Shown here in pieces: positions 41,027 to 49,671 of a stretch of DNA of 64,000 bases. Both the position numbers and the translations under genes were made by a program. Under the pieces are notes generated by a model. It had not been told where the DNA came from and did not search any database. It saw only the letters and a list, made by a program, of their open reading frames with translations. Origin of the DNA: CALCHA01 sp035548175 (GTDB taxonomy: Bacteria; Planctomycetota; Phycisphaerae; WQYP01); assembly GCA_035548175.1 (NCBI GenBank), contig DASZTO010000057.1, forward strand, positions 62,001-126,000, read 5' to 3'. Position 1 is the first letter of the stretch, and each line of letters starts with the position of its first letter.

Positions 41027-43039
41027 ATGGCGAAGAAGAAGGACGATTTCTCGTTCGGGTTCAGCAGCAAAAAGCCCAGGGAAGCTCCCAGGAAAAAAGA
41101 AGAAGCCGCGGAGGGCGCAGGCGACGCCGCGCCAGGCGAAACGCCATCCGACCCCTTCGCTTCCGGCGATGCCTCCTCCGCCGATCCCTTCGCCTCCAGC
41201 GGCGACAGCGCGTCGAGCGACCCGTTTGCCTCCACCGATACGGCCGGCAGCGATCCGTTCGCCAGCAGCGATTCGTCGCCCTCCAGCGACCCGTTCGCTT
41301 CGACCGACACTTCCAGCGGCGATCCCTTCGCTTCCACCGACACCGCCGGCGGCGATCCCTTTGCATCGACGGACACGTCCGGCGGCGATCCCTTCGCCGC
41401 GACGTCCAGCGACGCGTCCAGCGATCCGTTCGCCTCCGCTTCGACCGATGCTCCGAGCGATCCGTTTGCGTCCACGGGCGATAGCTCGTCGAGCGATCCA
41501 TTTGCCTCCGGCGGCGACGCCACGGCCACCGCCGAAGCGCCGGCCGAGGAAGCCGCTCCCGCCGCGGAAGAACCGGCGAAAGAGCAAAAGCCCAAGGGTC
41601 CGCAGGTGGTCGTGCACAAGCAGTTCCGCGTGCTGGTGATGGGCGACTTTTCCGGGCGGGCGAATCGGGAGCTGATGGAGACCGGCGAAACGGTCGCGGC
41701 TCGCAAGGCCCTGGCGATCGATTCCGACAGCTTCGAGCGCGTGATGGGCAAGGTGAAGCCGGAGATTCGGATTCCCGTCGGCGCAGGCGCGATCACGCTG
41801 AAGTTCCGCAAGATCGAAGATTTCCGGCCTGAAGCGATTCTCGAGCAGGTCGAGGGCTTCCAGGGATTGCTGGCGCTGCGTGACAAGCTCAAGAACCAGA
41901 AAACCTTCAAGGAGGCGGCGGAGACCGTGCGCAAGATGGCCGGCGCGGAGATCGAGGCGCCGGCGGCCAAAAAGGGCGAGGAGGGCATGAGCGACTTTGA
42001 GCGGCTGATCAACCAGCCGGCGCGCAAGGATGCATCCGCCGCGAACGCCGACGCGTTCATCCAGAGCGTCGTGGCGGGATACGGCGTCGATGCGCCCGAT
42101 CCCGACCAGGCGAAGATGGTGAAGTTCGTGGAGGATGCGCTGTCCGCGGGTCTGCGTGCCATCCTCCGGCATCCCGCGTTCCAGGCGGTCGAAAGCTCCT
42201 GGCGCGGCGTCGAATTTCTCACCAGCCGGCTTAACACCGATGAAGACCTCAAGCTCTTCATCTTCGACATCTCCAGGGATGAACTCTACGCCGACCTCAA
42301 CGGCGACCCCGCCATCGAAAAGACCGGCATGTTCCAGGTGATGGTCGAAATCCCGCGCAGCGCCGGTAATGAGCCCTGGTCGGTCGTTGTCGGCAACTTC
42401 TTCTTCGAACAGCAACCCAGGGACATCGGTCTGCTCGCCAAGCTGGCGAGCCTGATGCATGCGGCGAATATCCCCTTCCTCGGCGGCGCGACGTCCAAAG
42501 TCGCGGGCTTCCCGAGCTTTGCGAAGTTCCCCGACTCGGGACGCTGGCAGCCGCCGGCCGATGCGCCCATGTGGGAAAAAATCCGCGGCCACAAGCAGGC
42601 CCAGCACCTTGGACTCGCCGCGCCGCGGTTCCTCCTGCGGCTTCCCTACGGCCAGAAGACCGACGCGGTCGAGACGTTCCCCTTCGAGGAAATGCCCAGC
42701 GACAAAGCTCCGGAGCACGCCGGGTATCTCTGGGGCAACGGCGCGTTTGCGGTGGCGTATTGCATGGGACAGGCTTTCCTGGAGGACGGTTGGAGCTTTG
42801 ATGTGGGGCCGGGCGGTGATGTCACGGATCTGCCGGTGCACATGGCAGTGATCGACGGCGACAAGGAAATGACGCCCTGTGCCGAAGGCTGGCTCTCGGA
42901 CCGCATCGGCGACGTGCTGCGCAACCTGGGGCTGATCCCGGTGCTTTCCGTGCGCAACGCGGGCAGCGTGAAGGTTGCCGGCGTGCAGTCGCTCTCGAAG
43001 GGCAAGCCGCTCGCGGCCGCCTGGGTGGGGCAAAAGTGA
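41027..43039 (+). CDS. TssB-TssC fusion: contractile sheath protein with DPFAS-repeat arm
   Basis: A single 670-residue chain joins both subunits of a type VI-like contractile sheath. Residues 1-25 are basic; about 40-165 hold eleven DPFA(S/A) repeats in a Ser/Asp/Thr-rich arm. Residues about 190-305 match TssB/VipA (RVLVMGDFSGRANREL, EDFRPEAILEQVEGF). About 340-670 match TssC/VipB (ILRHPAFQAVESSWRGVEFL, NFFFEQQPRDIGLLAKLA, RFLLRLPYG). In known T6SS these are two genes. The ribosome site is CGGAGC. No tssD-M, vgrG or clpV neighbour exists here, so partner genes must be elsewhere. The long low-complexity arm is not seen in typical TssB. Confidence 0.82.
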   Translation: MAKKKDDFSFGFSSKKPREAPRKKEEAAEGAGDAAPGETPSDPFASGDASSADPFASSGDSASSDPFASTDTAGSDPFASSDSSPSSDPFASTDTSSGDPFASTDTAGGDPFASTDTSGGDPFAATSSDASSDPFASASTDAPSDPFASTGDSSSSDPFASGGDATATAEAPAEEAAPAAEEPAKEQKPKGPQVVVHKQFRVLVMGDFSGRANRELMETGETVAARKALAIDSDSFERVMGKVKPEIRIPVGAGAITLKFRKIEDFRPEAILEQVEGFQGLLALRDKLKNQKTFKEAAETVRKMAGAEIEAPAAKKGEEGMSDFERLINQPARKDASAANADAFIQSVVAGYGVDAPDPDQAKMVKFVEDALSAGLRAILRHPAFQAVESSWRGVEFLTSRLNTDEDLKLFIFDISRDELYADLNGDPAIEKTGMFQVMVEIPRSAGNEPWSVVVGNFFFEQQPRDIGLLAKLASLMHAANIPFLGGATSKVAGFPSFAKFPDSGRWQPPADAPMWEKIRGHKQAQHLGLAAPRFLLRLPYGQKTDAVETFPFEEMPSDKAPEHAGYLWGNGAFAVAYCMGQAFLEDGWSFDVGPGGDVTDLPVHMAVIDGDKEMTPCAEGWLSDRIGDVLRNLGLIPVLSVRNAGSVKVAGVQSLSKGKPLAAAWVGQK

Positions 43040-43058
43040 GCGACTTGCGAGGGGCGCA

Positions 43059-43628
43059 TCACTTCGCCGGCGTGACGGGGACTTCCAGCAGCGTGATATT
43101 ATTGGGCGAGTCGAGGCCTTCGTAGTAGAGGCTGCGCGTGCGGAACTCCGTGCCGGGGGTCTGGTGGAGGTCGGGGAGCTGCTCGAAAACATTGTTGGCG
43201 GATTCGCCGATCGCGGAGATACGTCCTTGATAGATGGCGGTCACGCAGGGCGTGGCGGCGAGCGTCCGGGTTTCGCACCCTTCGGGCGCCTGCGTGCCGT
43301 CGGGGACGGGGATGCCGATTTCCAGATCAACCGCCGCGCCTGGGTCGACCGGCGGCTCCAGGAAAATGAGGATCGGTCCCCCATTGATTTTGATGTGGGC
43401 GGCGAAGAGTTTGTCCTCGATGTCCGTAATCGCCTTGATCTCGTGCTCGCTGTCGGTGGGGTCGATGTGCAGTTTCTGAAAGACGATGGTCGTGGCTTTG
43501 AGCGTGCAAAGGCGCGGGCGGGTGACGCTGGGGCCGGGATTGGGCGCCGGCGGTGCGGAGGGGGCGTCCGCGGCGGCGGCGGCCGCGAGTGCGATGAGGA
43601 GGGAACACGTGAGCAGGGGGAGGCGCAT
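43059..43628 (-). CDS. Secreted GyrI-like (effector-binding-domain) protein
   Basis: A 189-residue protein with a clear signal peptide (LLTCSLLIALAAAAAADA). The body resembles the GyrI-like/BmrR ligand-binding fold: alternating strands, GGPILIFLEPP, DLEIGIPVPDG and TRTLAATPCVTAIYQG. Such domains bind small amphipathic molecules; here it would do so outside the cytoplasm. AAAGGA precedes the ATG. It is the last gene of a minus-strand set with the ECF sigma factor, 69 bp downstream of it, which suggests control by or signalling to that factor. Confidence 0.7.
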   Translation of the reverse strand: MRLPLLTCSLLIALAAAAAADAPSAPPAPNPGPSVTRPRLCTLKATTIVFQKLHIDPTDSEHEIKAITDIEDKLFAAHIKINGGPILIFLEPPVDPGAAVDLEIGIPVPDGTQAPEGCETRTLAATPCVTAIYQGRISAIGESANNVFEQLPDLHQTPGTEFRTRSLYYEGLDSPNNITLLEVPVTPAK

Positions 43629-43697
43629 GGGAAATCCTTTCGTGAAAGAGGAAACAGGGCGCGCGGAGCGGGCGCATCGCGCGGTGGAAATCAGCGA

Positions 43698-45266
43698 TCA
43701 GGGCGTGGAGCGTCGTGCGTGCCGGCGCGACTTGCGCCAGAACAGCAGCAGGGGAATGACCCAGAGCAGGTCGAGTGCGGGGGCGTAAGTCTCGAGAACC
43801 TGGCTCAAGCGGAAGAAGAAGCGCTGGGTGATGAAAGATTCGGCGGCGGGATTGTTGGCGCTGGGAGCCTGCGCGAGGGCGCCCAGGGCGGCGACGGGCG
43901 CGAGGGCGATACCCCCAACCGCGGCGTGGAGCGCGAGCGCGAGTCCGCCCGTGGCGTCGTAGCCCAGGGCGAGGCCGCCGAGGGCGAAGGCCCCGATGGA
44001 AAATCCCCCGAGCGAGAGTGCGCCGACGGCCAGTCCGCCGAAGCTGACGAGTCCGAAGGCGGCGCCGCCGATGGCGACGAGGCCGGTGGCGCGGCCGCCG
44101 AAAGCGAGGAGCATTCCGCGGGCGTCATCGCCGACGGCGATCCAGGCGCGGACGGGTGCTTGATTGGTCGAAGAGCTGAAGCGCAGCTGAATCAGCGGGA
44201 GGCCGAGCAGGGCAAGACGGCTGCGGTATTCGAAGCCGGCGACTGGCGCGGAGGGCAGACCGTCGGCGGCGCGGCGGTCGCGGAGAAGGCGGCGGCGGCG
44301 GCCGGCCCAGAGGGCGAGCAAAATCGTGGCGGAGCAATAGCCGATCACCATCGCGATCACGATCGTCGTGAAACACGCCGGATGCACCGCCAGGAGCCAG
44401 CCGCCCCAGAAGCACAGCGCGATCAGCAGCGCGCTGAAGGTAACCACGAGTAAAAGGATCCGCAAGTAGAAGCCGCGAATCAGGTCGCGTTCGCCGTCGG
44501 AATGCGCGGATTCAACGCCCATGCGATAGGCGGCCCAGTAGCCGACCACGATCAGGATCGGACTGGCCAGCATGGCGGCGATTTTCAAAACGGTGGCGGC
44601 CTTGGTCGAGGCGGAGACGGTGGCCGCGGCCGCGGGCGCTGCGGCGGCGGGCAGCGAAGCGAGAACCGAGGCGGTGAAGGCGGCGCCTGGAGCGGACCGC
44701 TCGAGCGCCGATGCGACAAAGGATTCCATCTCGGCCTGCAAAAGTTTTCGCCCGCGGGAAAGGCGTTGTTTGACGGCATCCTCGGAAAGGCCGAGGGCGT
44801 CGGCGATCTGCACGATGGATTGCTGCCGGCGATAGAAGAGCACCAGAGGCTCCCGATAGTCGCCCGGGATGCGACCGAGCGCGCGCCAGAGAAGGGACTG
44901 CTCTTCGTTGCTGATCGCGCGTTCCGGGGGCGTGGGTGCGGGATCGGCGAGATCGGGCGGCATGGGAGTGAGCGTTTCACGGGCGTGGCGGCGGCGCGTG
45001 TTCTGGATGAGATTCCGCGCGATGCCGCAGAGCCATGAGCGGAGTTTGGTCGGCTCATGCAACTGGCGGAGCTGGGTCCAGGCGGCGACGAAAACCTCCT
45101 GGGAGATGTCTTCGCTGCGAGGGATGCTGCCGGTGGCGGCGTAGGCGATGGAGCAGATGAGCGACTGGTTCTCGCGCACGATGGCGGCGAAGGCCTGGCG
45201 GTCGCCCGCAAGGGAGCGGGTGACGAGTTCGGCGGGGGCCGGCGGGGCGTCCAGGGTGGTGATCAT
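43698..45266 (-). CDS. ECF sigma factor fused to a multi-pass membrane region with Gly-rich repeats
   Basis: The N-terminal 185 residues are an ECF sigma factor. Region 2 has SEDISQEVFVAAWTQL and region 4 RIPGDYREPLVLFYRRQ and IADALGLSEDAVKQRLSRGRK. A Pro/Ala linker follows, then about three hydrophobic helices (residues 230-310). A strikingly repetitive stretch (about 380-455) of xxGGxAxGxxxx units comes next: AFGGRATGLVAIGG, FGGLAVGALSLGG, FALGGLALGYD. A final hydrophobic helix ends in a basic tail. The sigma domain is thus tethered to the membrane and no separate anti-sigma gene is adjacent. The Gly-rich part may be a packed membrane or sensing domain. Confidence 0.83.
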   Translation of the reverse strand: MITTLDAPPAPAELVTRSLAGDRQAFAAIVRENQSLICSIAYAATGSIPRSEDISQEVFVAAWTQLRQLHEPTKLRSWLCGIARNLIQNTRRRHARETLTPMPPDLADPAPTPPERAISNEEQSLLWRALGRIPGDYREPLVLFYRRQQSIVQIADALGLSEDAVKQRLSRGRKLLQAEMESFVASALERSAPGAAFTASVLASLPAAAAPAAAATVSASTKAATVLKIAAMLASPILIVVGYWAAYRMGVESAHSDGERDLIRGFYLRILLLVVTFSALLIALCFWGGWLLAVHPACFTTIVIAMVIGYCSATILLALWAGRRRRLLRDRRAADGLPSAPVAGFEYRSRLALLGLPLIQLRFSSSTNQAPVRAWIAVGDDARGMLLAFGGRATGLVAIGGAAFGLVSFGGLAVGALSLGGFSIGAFALGGLALGYDATGGLALALHAAVGGIALAPVAALGALAQAPSANNPAAESFITQRFFFRLSQVLETYAPALDLLWVIPLLLFWRKSRRHARRSTP

Positions 45267-45338
45267 GTGTCGTCCTTCATGTCGGGTCGATCAGAGGTGG
45301 CGCGGCGGGGGCAGAAGGTGACAGAAAAACCGACATTT

Positions 45339-46364
45339 TCAGCGGGGGGCATGATCCGGCCGGTACGTGCTGGTCTGACGGGCGGGGAGCGAGCGGGAGA
45401 GGAACCGGAGCGTGAAGAAGGAAGCGATGGCGCACAGAAGCAGAAGGGTGATCGCGAGGAAGGCGAGTGGCTGGTGGTTGGCCAGGAGGATGGAGGCGTC
45501 GTAGCAGAAGAGCCAGAAGAGGCCCAGGAGGACGACGCGTTCGCCCTTCTGGCGGGGCGCGAGATTCTTGCGGGTGAGGATGCGTACGACCCAGGCGGCG
45601 TACAGGAGGGCGGCGATGGCGGGGCCCAGGAGCATGGGGAGATTGTCGGGAGTGACGGCGTGGCGGAGGAACATGTAGAGGAGGGCGAGAGAGTTGCCGA
45701 CGAGCAGGCCGAGGATGATGAAAGCGTAATCGCGGAACTTGAGGCGCGGGCGTTTGTTTTCGAGTTTGTAGCCGAGGGTGGAGACGACGACGACGTGGGT
45801 GAGGAGGATCATGGAAAGGAAAAGGAGGGGCGTGCGGGGATTTCCGACGAGGCAGTGGAGGGCGCGGATGACGCCGAGGGTGAGGAGCCCGACGCCGCCG
45901 AGATATTTGGAGGTGGCATCATAGAAGACGATGAAAGCGGCGGTCGCGGCGGCGAAGAGGAGGGGCCAGGGAACGAAATCGGCGGTGTGGGGGCTGGGAA
46001 TGGTCATGATGTGGAAGGGGGTGAGGAATGCGGCGGCAAGGAGCGCCAGGATGAGCAGGGCGAGGCAGATGACGATGGCGAAGCGCGGCGGGATGCGGCC
46101 CGAGGGAATGGGCCGGCGCGGGGCGAAGACGCGGTCGCGGCGGGCGTCCAGGAGGTCGTTGAGGGACATGCCAAAGGCGTAGAGGCCGAAGGAGACGACG
46201 CCCGTGACGGCCATTTTGCCGACGGTGACGATCATGGGGTTGGAATCCGGGGCGCCGGGGGAGCGCAGGAGGAGGACTGCCCAGGCGTCGGCGATGGCGG
46301 TAAAGGCCAGTGCGGCGCGCGTGAGTTGGAGCAGGGCGAGGAGGCGGAAGAGGAGGCGGAGCAT
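45339..46364 (-). CDS. UbiA-family prenyltransferase
   Basis: A 341-residue integral membrane protein with about eight hydrophobic helices. The first Asp-rich motif of the family is NDLLDARRD near residue 67; the second is in VFYDATSKYLGG (Tyr/Asp at about 151). These bind Mg-diphosphate of the prenyl donor. The acceptor aromatic substrate cannot be told from sequence; quinone, heme or tocopherol-type acceptors are all used by the family. The start at 46364 is the ATG giving MLRLLFRLLALL. It precedes the ECF sigma gene by 72 bp on the same strand. Confidence 0.85.
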   Translation of the reverse strand: MLRLLFRLLALLQLTRAALAFTAIADAWAVLLLRSPGAPDSNPMIVTVGKMAVTGVVSFGLYAFGMSLNDLLDARRDRVFAPRRPIPSGRIPPRFAIVICLALLILALLAAAFLTPFHIMTIPSPHTADFVPWPLLFAAATAAFIVFYDATSKYLGGVGLLTLGVIRALHCLVGNPRTPLLFLSMILLTHVVVVSTLGYKLENKRPRLKFRDYAFIILGLLVGNSLALLYMFLRHAVTPDNLPMLLGPAIAALLYAAWVVRILTRKNLAPRQKGERVVLLGLFWLFCYDASILLANHQPLAFLAITLLLLCAIASFFTLRFLSRSLPARQTSTYRPDHAPR

Positions 46365-46481
46365 GGAGAAGATTGTAGCGGAGCGGCTGAGCGGGGTCGC
46401 GGCGAGGCATGGGAATTGCGGAGTGGAGGATGTGGGGAGCCAGGATTTTGCGGGGCGTGCGGATTTGATTGGAGGTGTGCG

Positions 46482-46790
46482 GTGGCTGAGGCGACCAACG
46501 GCAATGCGATGGCGGGCGAGGCGGGGCAGCGGGGGCAGGATCGGCAGCCGGTGAAGAACGCGGGGAATCATGTGGAGGGGACGGCGCCCGAGGGCGCGCA
46601 GGTGGCGGGCGCGGGGCAAGTGCGCGGGCGGTCTGAGGAGGCCAGGAAGGCGATGACTCGCGGGGAAGCGCGCAAGGACATGCTGGATCCGGGACCGGGG
46701 CGGGAGGAGGCGGAGCGCAGCAAGGGCAATGCGCATCACGATCAGCATGAGCTGGAGCCGGAGATGAACAAGAAGGTGGAGGGGTTGTGA
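46482..46790 (+). CDS. Small hydrophilic protein
   Basis: A 102-residue protein from a GTG start, preceded by GGAGG with 7-nt spacing. It is highly charged and Gly/Gln/Glu-rich (GEAGQRGQDRQPVKNAG, DQHELEPEMNKKVEGL) with no hydrophobic core, so it is probably disordered and perhaps hydrophilin-like. It has no family I recognise. It lies 12 bp before the deaminase gene. The coding call rests on its ribosome site and position. Confidence 0.5.
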   Translation: MAEATNGNAMAGEAGQRGQDRQPVKNAGNHVEGTAPEGAQVAGAGQVRGRSEEARKAMTRGEARKDMLDPGPGREEAERSKGNAHHDQHELEPEMNKKVEGL

Positions 46791-46802
46791 GGGGGGAGTG
46801 GC

Positions 46803-47339
46803 GTGGGAGCAGAGCGTGGGGTAAAAGGGGGCGGTTGTGCGGAATTGGCTGGAGCGGATGTGACGGACGCGGATTGGATGCGGCTGGCGATTGAGAAATC
46901 GCGCGAGGCGGTGGCGAAGGGGCAGACGCCGTTCGGGGCGGTCATTGTCAGCGGCGAGGGGGAGCGGGCGGAGCTTGTGGTGGCGGCGCACAACGTGGTC
47001 TTTGAGACGACGGACATCACGGCGCACGGGGAGGTGAACGCAATTCGGCTGGCGTGCCGAAAGCTGGGGCGGATTGATTTGCGCGGATGCACGATTTATT
47101 CGTCGACCGAGCCGTGCCCGATGTGTTTTGCGGCGATTCACTGGGCGGGGATCGGGCGGATCGTGTATGGGGCGAGCATCGCGGATGCGCGGGCGGCGGG
47201 TTTCAATGAGCTGTCGATTTCGAACGAGGAGATGAAGGAGCGCGGGGGCAGCGGGGTCGTGGTGGAGGGCGCGGTGTTGAAGGAGGAGGCGGCGGGGGTG
47301 TTTCGCGAATTCTTGAAGCGCGGCGGGAAGGTGTATTGA
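46803..47339 (+). CDS. Nucleoside/nucleobase deaminase (cytidine deaminase fold)
   Basis: A 178-residue zinc deaminase. The Zn-binding motif AHGEVNAI provides the His ligand and proton-shuttle Glu; STEPCPMCFAAIHWAG supplies the two Cys. Layout and length resemble guanine deaminases and TadA-like nucleoside deaminases. The start is the GTG at 46803; a later GTG near the conserved core (DVTDADWMRLA) is an alternative. The substrate is not certain. Confidence 0.88.
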   Translation: MGAERGVKGGGCAELAGADVTDADWMRLAIEKSREAVAKGQTPFGAVIVSGEGERAELVVAAHNVVFETTDITAHGEVNAIRLACRKLGRIDLRGCTIYSSTEPCPMCFAAIHWAGIGRIVYGASIADARAAGFNELSISNEEMKERGGSGVVVEGAVLKEEAAGVFREFLKRGGKVY

Positions 47340-47647
47340 GGGGAGAGCGGCGGGTGAGGATGGGGACTGGGGCAAGGCGTTGGCGGGGTTGAGGGGCGGG
47401 GCGATGAAGAGGATGCCGTTGTCGATGATGGTGCCGGCGAAGGGGGTGTCGGAGGGCAGAGTCAGGGTACGTACCGTGCATTTTGGGCTGTGGGGTCGGC
47501 ATTGCGATAATCCGTCGCCCCCCCCACCGCTCCGTACGGTCGCGGCTCTGCCACGATTGGTCGAAACGGAAGGATGTGTGGTGCTCGGCGGGATGAACAG
47601 CCGGGGGTTAGAATGCGAAGCATCAGTGACTGCCTTTTTGGAGATGG
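47340..47647. other. Gap before nagB with possible promoter
   Basis: No gene is supported in this gap of about 308 bp. TTGGGC and GATAAT separated by 17 nt (47483-47511) would be a plausible nagB promoter. A GC-rich stretch with CCGTACGG follows at about 47533-47540. Confidence 0.45.
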
Positions 47648-49636
47648 ATGATGGATCGTCCGGGCATTGAAAATATACCGGTGGAGGTGTTTGGGGATGC
47701 GGGGGAGGCGTCGGTGGCGGTGGCGCGGGGGATTGCGGGGTTGATTCGGGAACGGGCGAAGGAGGGGAAAAGGTGCGTGCTGGGGCTGGCGACGGGTAGC
47801 ACGCCGGTGGGGGTGTACGCGGAGCTGGTGCGGATGTGCAAGGCGGGAGAGGTTTCGTTTCGCAATGTGGTGACGTTCAATCTGGATGAATATTTTCCGA
47901 TGGGGCGGGAGGAGTTGCAGAGTTATTGGCGGTTCATGCAGGAGCATTTATTTGCGCATGTAGATATTGAGGCGGAGAACGTGCACGTGCCGGATGGGAC
48001 GATTGCGATGAGCGAGGTGGGGGCGTATTGCCGGCGGTATGAGGAGATGATTGCGGAAGCGGGGGGATTGGACCTGCAATTGTTGGGGATCGGCCGGACG
48101 GGACATATCGGGTTCAACGAACCCGGGAGCGGGCGGGAATCGCGGACCCGGTTGATCACGCTGGATCGGGTGACGCGGCTCGATGCGGCGGCGGATTTTT
48201 TCGGGGAGGAGTTTGTTCCGCGGCGGGCGATCACAATGGGCGTTGGGACGATTCTGAGCGCGCGGCAAGTGGTGCTGATGGCGTTTGGGGAGCACAAGGC
48301 GGGGGTGGTGCGGCAGGCGGTGGAGGGGTCGGTGACGAGCAGCGTCGCGGCGAGTTTTCTGCAGGAGCATCCGCATGCGCGGGTGGTGGTGGATGAGGCG
48401 GCGGCGGCGGAGTTGACGCGCTTTAAGACGCCCTGGCTTTTGGAGGGCCGTGAGGAAAAGCCCGTTGCTTCGAGCATGCTTCACGGGGCCCCTGCCCCAT
48501 TAACCATGGCACACGGGGTTACGTGGGATGATGCGATGACGCGGAAGGCGGTGATCTGGCTGGCGCGGGAGGTGGGCAAGCCGATTTTGAAATTGACGGA
48601 TGAAGATTACAACGAGCATCATCTGCAGGATCTGGCGGCGGCGCGGGAATCGGCGTATGACGTGAACGTCGACGTGTTTCGAAGTTTGCAGGAGACCATC
48701 ACGGGCTGGCCGGGGGGAAAGCCGGCGAGCGAGAAACGCCCGGGGGATATCGCGCGGGCGACGGACGCCGTGTTTCCGAAGCGGATCGTGATTTTTTCGC
48801 CGCATCCGGACGATGATGTGATTTCGATGGGCGGGACGCTGATAAGGCTGGTGGATCAGGAGCACGAGGTGCACGTGGCGTATCAGACGTCGGGGAATAT
48901 TGCGGTGTTTGATGCGGATGCGATCCGGTTTGCGGACTTTGCAGCGGAGTATAATCGGCTGTTCGGGATCGGGGCGGCGGATGCAAAGAGAGTGGAGGAG
49001 CATATCGAAGCTTTTTTGCGGCGGAAACAACCGGGGCAGGTGGATTCGCCGGAGGTGCAGTCGATCAAGGGATTGATCCGTCGGGGGGAGGCGCGGGCGG
49101 CGGGTCGGGCATGCGGGGTTCCGGTCGAGAGGCTGCACTTCATGGATTTGCCGTTCTATGAAACCGGCCGTGTGAAGAAGAAGCCGCTGGGCGAGGAGGA
49201 CGTGCGGCTGACGGTGGAATTGCTCGAGAAAATAAGGCCGCAACAGATCTATGCGGCGGGGGATTTGTCGGATCCGCATGGGACGCACCGGGTGTGTCTG
49301 GCGGCGGTGCTGGAGGCGGTGAGGCGGATTCGCGCGCGGGATGGGCAGGGTTGGATTTCGCAGTGCGAGGTGTGGTTGTATCGCGGGGCGTGGCAGGAAT
49401 GGGAGCCGGAGAAGATTGAGATGGCGGTGCCGCTGTCGCCGGAGGAATTGCTAAGAAAACGGATGGCGATATTCAAACATCAGAGTCAGAAGGATCGGGC
49501 GATGTTTCCGGGACTTGATCAGCGGGAGTTCTGGCAGCGGGCGGAGGATCGGAACCGGGCGACGGCGGCGATGTATGACAAGCTGGGGTTGGCGGAGTAT
49601 GAGGCGATCGAGGGGTTTGTTCGCTGGCGCGAATAG
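47648..49636 (+). CDS. nagB: Glucosamine-6-phosphate deaminase fused to a PIG-L deacetylase domain
   Basis: The first 260 residues are NagB: LATGSTPVGVY (sugar-phosphate loop), FNLDEYFPM with the catalytic Asp, and GIGRTGHIGFNEPGS with the catalytic His. It converts glucosamine-6-phosphate to fructose-6-phosphate and ammonia. After a linker, residues about 375-660 form a PIG-L/LmbE-type N-acetylglucosaminyl deacetylase: zinc motif SPHPDDDVISMGGTL and the later DLSDPHGTHR with His ligands. The fusion could deacetylate and deaminate an amino sugar in one protein; the same two-domain arrangement is known for some Bacteroidetes NagB. The C-terminal domain may instead act on another N-acetyl sugar. 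Confidence 0.92.
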   Translation: MMDRPGIENIPVEVFGDAGEASVAVARGIAGLIRERAKEGKRCVLGLATGSTPVGVYAELVRMCKAGEVSFRNVVTFNLDEYFPMGREELQSYWRFMQEHLFAHVDIEAENVHVPDGTIAMSEVGAYCRRYEEMIAEAGGLDLQLLGIGRTGHIGFNEPGSGRESRTRLITLDRVTRLDAAADFFGEEFVPRRAITMGVGTILSARQVVLMAFGEHKAGVVRQAVEGSVTSSVAASFLQEHPHARVVVDEAAAAELTRFKTPWLLEGREEKPVASSMLHGAPAPLTMAHGVTWDDAMTRKAVIWLAREVGKPILKLTDEDYNEHHLQDLAAARESAYDVNVDVFRSLQETITGWPGGKPASEKRPGDIARATDAVFPKRIVIFSPHPDDDVISMGGTLIRLVDQEHEVHVAYQTSGNIAVFDADAIRFADFAAEYNRLFGIGAADAKRVEEHIEAFLRRKQPGQVDSPEVQSIKGLIRRGEARAAGRACGVPVERLHFMDLPFYETGRVKKKPLGEEDVRLTVELLEKIRPQQIYAAGDLSDPHGTHRVCLAAVLEAVRRIRARDGQGWISQCEVWLYRGAWQEWEPEKIEMAVPLSPEELLRKRMAIFKHQSQKDRAMFPGLDQREFWQRAEDRNRATAAMYDKLGLAEYEAIEGFVRWRE

Positions 49637-49638
49637 TT

Positions 49639-49671
49639 CAATGGGGGTATTGGGGAAATTGGTTCAATTCG
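49639..49671. repeat. TTCAATTGG-type repeat fragment
   Basis: TTCAATGGGGG and GGTTCAATTC words between nagB and purK. They share the TTCAATTGG words found at 53010-53052, 54173-54215 and, inverted, 63939-63975. Confidence 0.5.

Noticed and set aside
41027..41560. Sequencing artefact explaining the DPFAS repeats
   Set aside because: The repeats are imperfect at the DNA level, with varied codons and spacers, and the frame continues into TssB, so they look genuine.
47340..47647. Small protein of about 96 residues before nagB
   Set aside because: No ribosome site, unlike codon use, and no recognisable fold; the promoter-like elements explain the region better.
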